From: Thermothielavioides terrestris NRRL 8126
Lineage: Eukaryota; Ascomycota; Sordariomycetes; Sordariales; Chaetomiaceae
Assembly: GCF_000226115.1 (NCBI RefSeq)
Contig: NC_016457.1
Location: 2,914,001-2,978,000 of the forward strand
Reading direction: 5' to 3'
Length of the DNA stretch: 64,000 bases
Part shown: positions 61,050 through 64,000 of the stretch, one piece after another
How the letters are laid out: every line of letters starts with the position of its first letter
How positions within the stretch are numbered: the first letter of the stretch is position 1
Translations under genes and position numbers: made by a program
Notes under the pieces: generated by a model
Databases searched by the model: none
What the model was told of the DNA's origin: nothing
What the model saw: the letters and a program-made list of their open reading frames with translations, nothing else

Positions 61050-62050
61050 CTATATAGCTTAATTACTAAATGTACTTAGCCCTCCTCGCTTTCTATATTG
61101 CCTTGTCAACTTCGAGGTTCTACTACAATATATAAGATCCTTAATTAAGCTTCTAGCACAACGCTACTACGTCTATAATACTAGTTAGCTTATATATTAG
61201 AGTATCTACTATATTCTTAAGTTACTCTACTATATTGACCTCCTCTAATAGAGTAAAGAACTATACTTTAGCTTTGTACCTTTTATAGTCTAATAGCGCC
61301 TAGCTATAGCCTAGCGACGTAGTAGCTCTATCGCTATTCTCCTTTAGCAGCACTTTAGCTACCTAGGGTATATAGTCTAAGCCTACTAAGTCGAGCGGCC
61401 TTAGCTAATAGGCACCACTGCCCTACGTTGCCTAGATATAGTCGATTATACTATCTCTATTACTCTATCAAACCTAGGTAGGTATACTATAAAGTATATA
61501 GAGCTTAAGCTCCTATTCTACTATAATCTAGAGCAATGTACCTATTAACTAGGAGGTTCTATTATACTTATCCTATATTAGATAGTAGACGTTAAAGTCG
61601 CTTATAAACATATTGTATTCTCTAAGCTCTCGCTCTACTAGGGTATAGAGTAGCGATCGTTACCTTAGCTCCTAGTTAGGCGAATAGATAGACTATACTA
61701 TAAAGGGGTCTAACCCCTCCTTCTTAAACGTTACCGCCGCCTAATCTTCCCTAGCCTTAGTAGACTACGTTATATAGTCAAGGCGCTTACTTATGTACAA
61801 CGCTACCTTGCTAACGCTATATATCATCTCGTATTGTCTACCTCGTTTATAGGGCAAGGTAGGTAGGGTCGTAGTTAAATAGATCGATAGCTTTTAAATT
61901 GCTACTAGGTCGAACTCCTCTCTCCTCTCTAGTGCCTAATTAAAGCGGTATCTACTACTATCGATATTCTAGTAGAGCATCTTTAGCGTTATAGCTATAT
62001 ACTTAGTATAGAATAAGGGCCTTTGGTTATAACTATATTAAGCTATAAAG
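61050..62050 (-). pseudogene. Endonuclease region of the LINE
   Basis: Upstream of RT on the - strand. LYTLVERELREYNMFISDFNVYY matches the I-G-D-F-N block of apurinic-type LINE endonucleases, with an RPLDLVGLDYIP-like stretch further on. Ends are approximate. Confidence 0.7.
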
Positions 62051-62299
62051 CTAGCTCTATATTTATATTATATAAGGGCGTTATATAAATGACGCTCCTA
62101 TTTTATACTCTAGCTCCCTAGAATATTTACAAAAGTACTTTAAACTAGAATAGGTCTATATCGTTAGAGCGCCCTACCCTCTAGATATCAATAGGCTAGC
62201 CTACTTTAGTAAAGCGCTTCCTTAGACGCTACTCCCTTAACTTATCTTCCTAGTTTCTATACTATATATTCGCCTCTACTACCGTCGTTGCTAAAGGCT

Positions 62300-63649
62300 A
62301 AGGCATATAGAACGTAAGTAGACAGTTAAAGAACTACTTCCTTATATACTTACGCTACTCCTATATAACTTTGCAACTTATATCAAAGGCTATATAAATA
62401 TCTTATATTTAATATACTTTAGCTAGTGCCTAGCCGGATTAGTCTTTATAAGGTACTACGTCTTCTACTCTCTTATAATATTGCTATCGCTATATACTAT
62501 ATAGGTATAAACTAGATAATATACCTCTTCCTCTTTATAGAATATTGCTTTATACCCCTATTGCCTATATTTAAAGTATAAGATCGTATATACTATATCC
62601 TTAAAGCGTTTACAAAGGTAGACTATATAGTTGAGTAAAACACCTTAATCAATAAGCTTTACAACTTCCTTAACTATATAGAGCTTAACTAGTATATATA
62701 TCGTCTATAGCCTTTAACTGCCCTTAGTACTATCCTACAATATATATAGCCTTATATATATAATCTAGACTTTATTCTCCTTTATTAAGTCCACTACTAA
62801 GCGGCTAAGGTTATTCCTATACCTTATCAAGGTAGCTAGCTATATACCTTTCGCTAGTACTACAAAGGTATAACGCTTAAGTACTATAGTTACCCTAAAT
62901 ATAGCGGTAACCTACGCATTATTGTCTTTGTCGATAAACTACGCCTAGCGATCCTCCTTAAATATAACTACTATATTCCTACTCTTTAGTAGCTTCTATA
63001 TCGTAATAGCGCTACTTTTACTACCTTCTATAGTTGCTCCCATTATAGCTATAGCTATATTTACCGCCTAGACTATATCCCCTACACTTCTATTGATAAT
63101 ATCTACAAATACTTGCCTAAGGTCGATTATAAGCTTGTAAAATAGCTTTTTTAGTATATATTGTATATAGCTTTTAAGTAGCTAGGACGCTAACGTTGTA
63201 GCTATGTCCTACTCTACTACCTAGGCCTAGGTCCTCGCCTAGGTACCTTTAATGCCTACCTATAGCCCAACTTTATTCTTTATCTATATAACCTCCTCTT
63301 TTATATAGTCGACGATCTTATATAGCTTATATATATTATAGAAACAGTTTAGCTCGTCTTAGAATACCTTACAATAGTATATATATATAGTAGTCTATAT
63401 ATATAGCTATATCTCTAGCAACACTAAGGTGTAAAATTCTTCTAAAAGCCTCGACCTTCTGTCGCTAGCGCCTTCGGTATATATATTTCGATCGTTTATA
63501 GCTCCTACGAGAGGGAGCCTAAGTCTTTAGTCGCATCGGTCGAGGTACTCGTATATATTAGCTACAGTGTCGCAACTCGTAGCGCCCACTGTCGGGCCAC
63601 CGCCATTGCTACTACGACCTACGTAGCCGCTACGCCCCCTCTACGACAT
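62300..63649 (-). pseudogene. ORF1 (gag-like) of the LINE
   Basis: Starts at an ATG (complement of 63,647-63,649) and reads MS-stop-RGRSGYVGRSSNGGGPTVG, with one stop where Gln fits. Downstream sequence is broken. A nucleic-acid-binding gag-like role is expected from position only. Confidence 0.65.
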
Positions 63650-63655
63650 TGTAGA

Positions 63656-64000
63656 CGGGGGTAACTAGGTACGCTAAGAACGCTCGCGTTATTAGATTCG
63701 ATTTTAGCTTAATAGTTCCTTCGCAATTGGCGTTTAAGTATAAAGAAGCTAGCTACGAACAATATTTTTTAAGTATATAGCTAACAATGGCCCTATAGAG
63801 TATATATTAGTATAAGCTCTAAGTTAATATCTTTATTATATGTCTAAAGCTAGTAAGCTATTAGTCAATGATCTTCTAGTACAATAACTCCTATATCATT
63901 GTTCTAATAGATCTTATAGATATTAAGTCTCTACTACTATTTAACCTAGTATTTAAAAGCTTTAACGGTATTAAAGAGCTTGGTTTAAACCTTATTAAAG
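63656..64000. other. Right edge: AT-rich RIP-affected sequence, unassigned
   Basis: Beyond the likely LINE 5' end the sequence stays AT-rich. No transposon domain could be recognised in the 345 bases available. It may be LINE 5' untranslated sequence or the element into which the LINE inserted. Confidence 0.45.

Larger units (their letters stand above)
58170..63655 (-). mobile_element. LINE-type retrotransposon (Tad1/I-like), RIP-degraded
   Basis: Non-LTR order on the - strand: ORF1 start at 63,649, endonuclease, reverse transcriptase, C-terminal region, then a tail of repeated TAA (TTA on +) at about 58,177-58,195. Length of about 5.5 kb fits a nearly full element. The 5' end is set by the first ORF1 Met and could extend further right. 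Confidence 0.85.
20066..64000. other. RIP-mutated heterochromatin-like block of nested retroelements
   Basis: Nearly 44 kb without an intact gene. The sequence is dominated by TA, CTATAG and TAGC words, while CA and TG are scarce and CG partly persists. That is the expected outcome of CpA-to-TpA RIP in filamentous ascomycetes. Conceptual translations of transposon domains are interrupted by TAG/TAA where Gln or Trp would be expected, and Asp and Cys often read Asn and Tyr. LTR pairs compared by eye differ almost only by C/T and G/A changes. Four TSD pairs allow the nesting order to be read. Confidence 0.92.

Overview
The window looks like a filamentous ascomycete chromosome segment, most likely a Sordariomycete. 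The evidence is GC-rich genes with short GT-AG introns (60-136 nt) and CTAAC/CTGAC-type branch sites, next to a long AT-rich block with the signature of repeat-induced point mutation (RIP): abundant TpA, scarce CpA/TpG, and LTR pairs that differ almost only by transitions. The genus is not determined.

Bases 1-19,841 hold five genes, all on the + strand. They are a 1,976-aa single-exon protein with a Sel1-like C-terminus (507-6437), the cytosolic phenylalanyl-tRNA synthetase beta subunit in six exons (7832-10003), a DHA2/14-TM-type MFS transporter in three exons (11725-13671), a DHA1-like 12-TM MFS transporter in four exons (14760-16971), and an unrecognised multi-spanning membrane protein in three exons (18787-19841). 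Intergenic gaps are 1.1-1.8 kb and show no further convincing genes. I saw no tRNA, rRNA or CRISPR.

From about 20,066 to the right edge the sequence is a graveyard of nested, RIP-damaged retroelements, resolved here by LTR pairs, target-site duplications (TSDs) and residual protein similarity. A is a truncated Ty1/Copia element on the - strand (20,066-22,260 plus 42,930-~43,430). B is a Ty3/Gypsy chromovirus on the - strand (22,261-28,694 plus 41,661-42,929; 202-bp LTRs) inserted into A. C is a 13-kb Ty3/Gypsy element on the + strand (28,695-41,660; 492-bp LTRs) inserted into B. D is a Copia element on the - strand (44,473-58,169; 737-bp LTRs; TSD AGAGT). E is a pol-less deletion derivative of the C family on the - strand (47,390-53,326) inserted into D. 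A Tad1/I-like LINE on the - strand (58,170-~63,655) lies beside D.

The most unusual item is an extra 3' open frame in element C, between pol and the 3' LTR. It carries the relic of a Ulp1/SENP (C48) cysteine protease: His, Asp, Gln and Cys positions fall in one frame at the spacing of yeast Ulp1. The frame continues through the polypurine tract into the 3' LTR, and its C-terminus is kept in the pol-less copy E. An antisense gene-like frame lies between pol and this protease frame.
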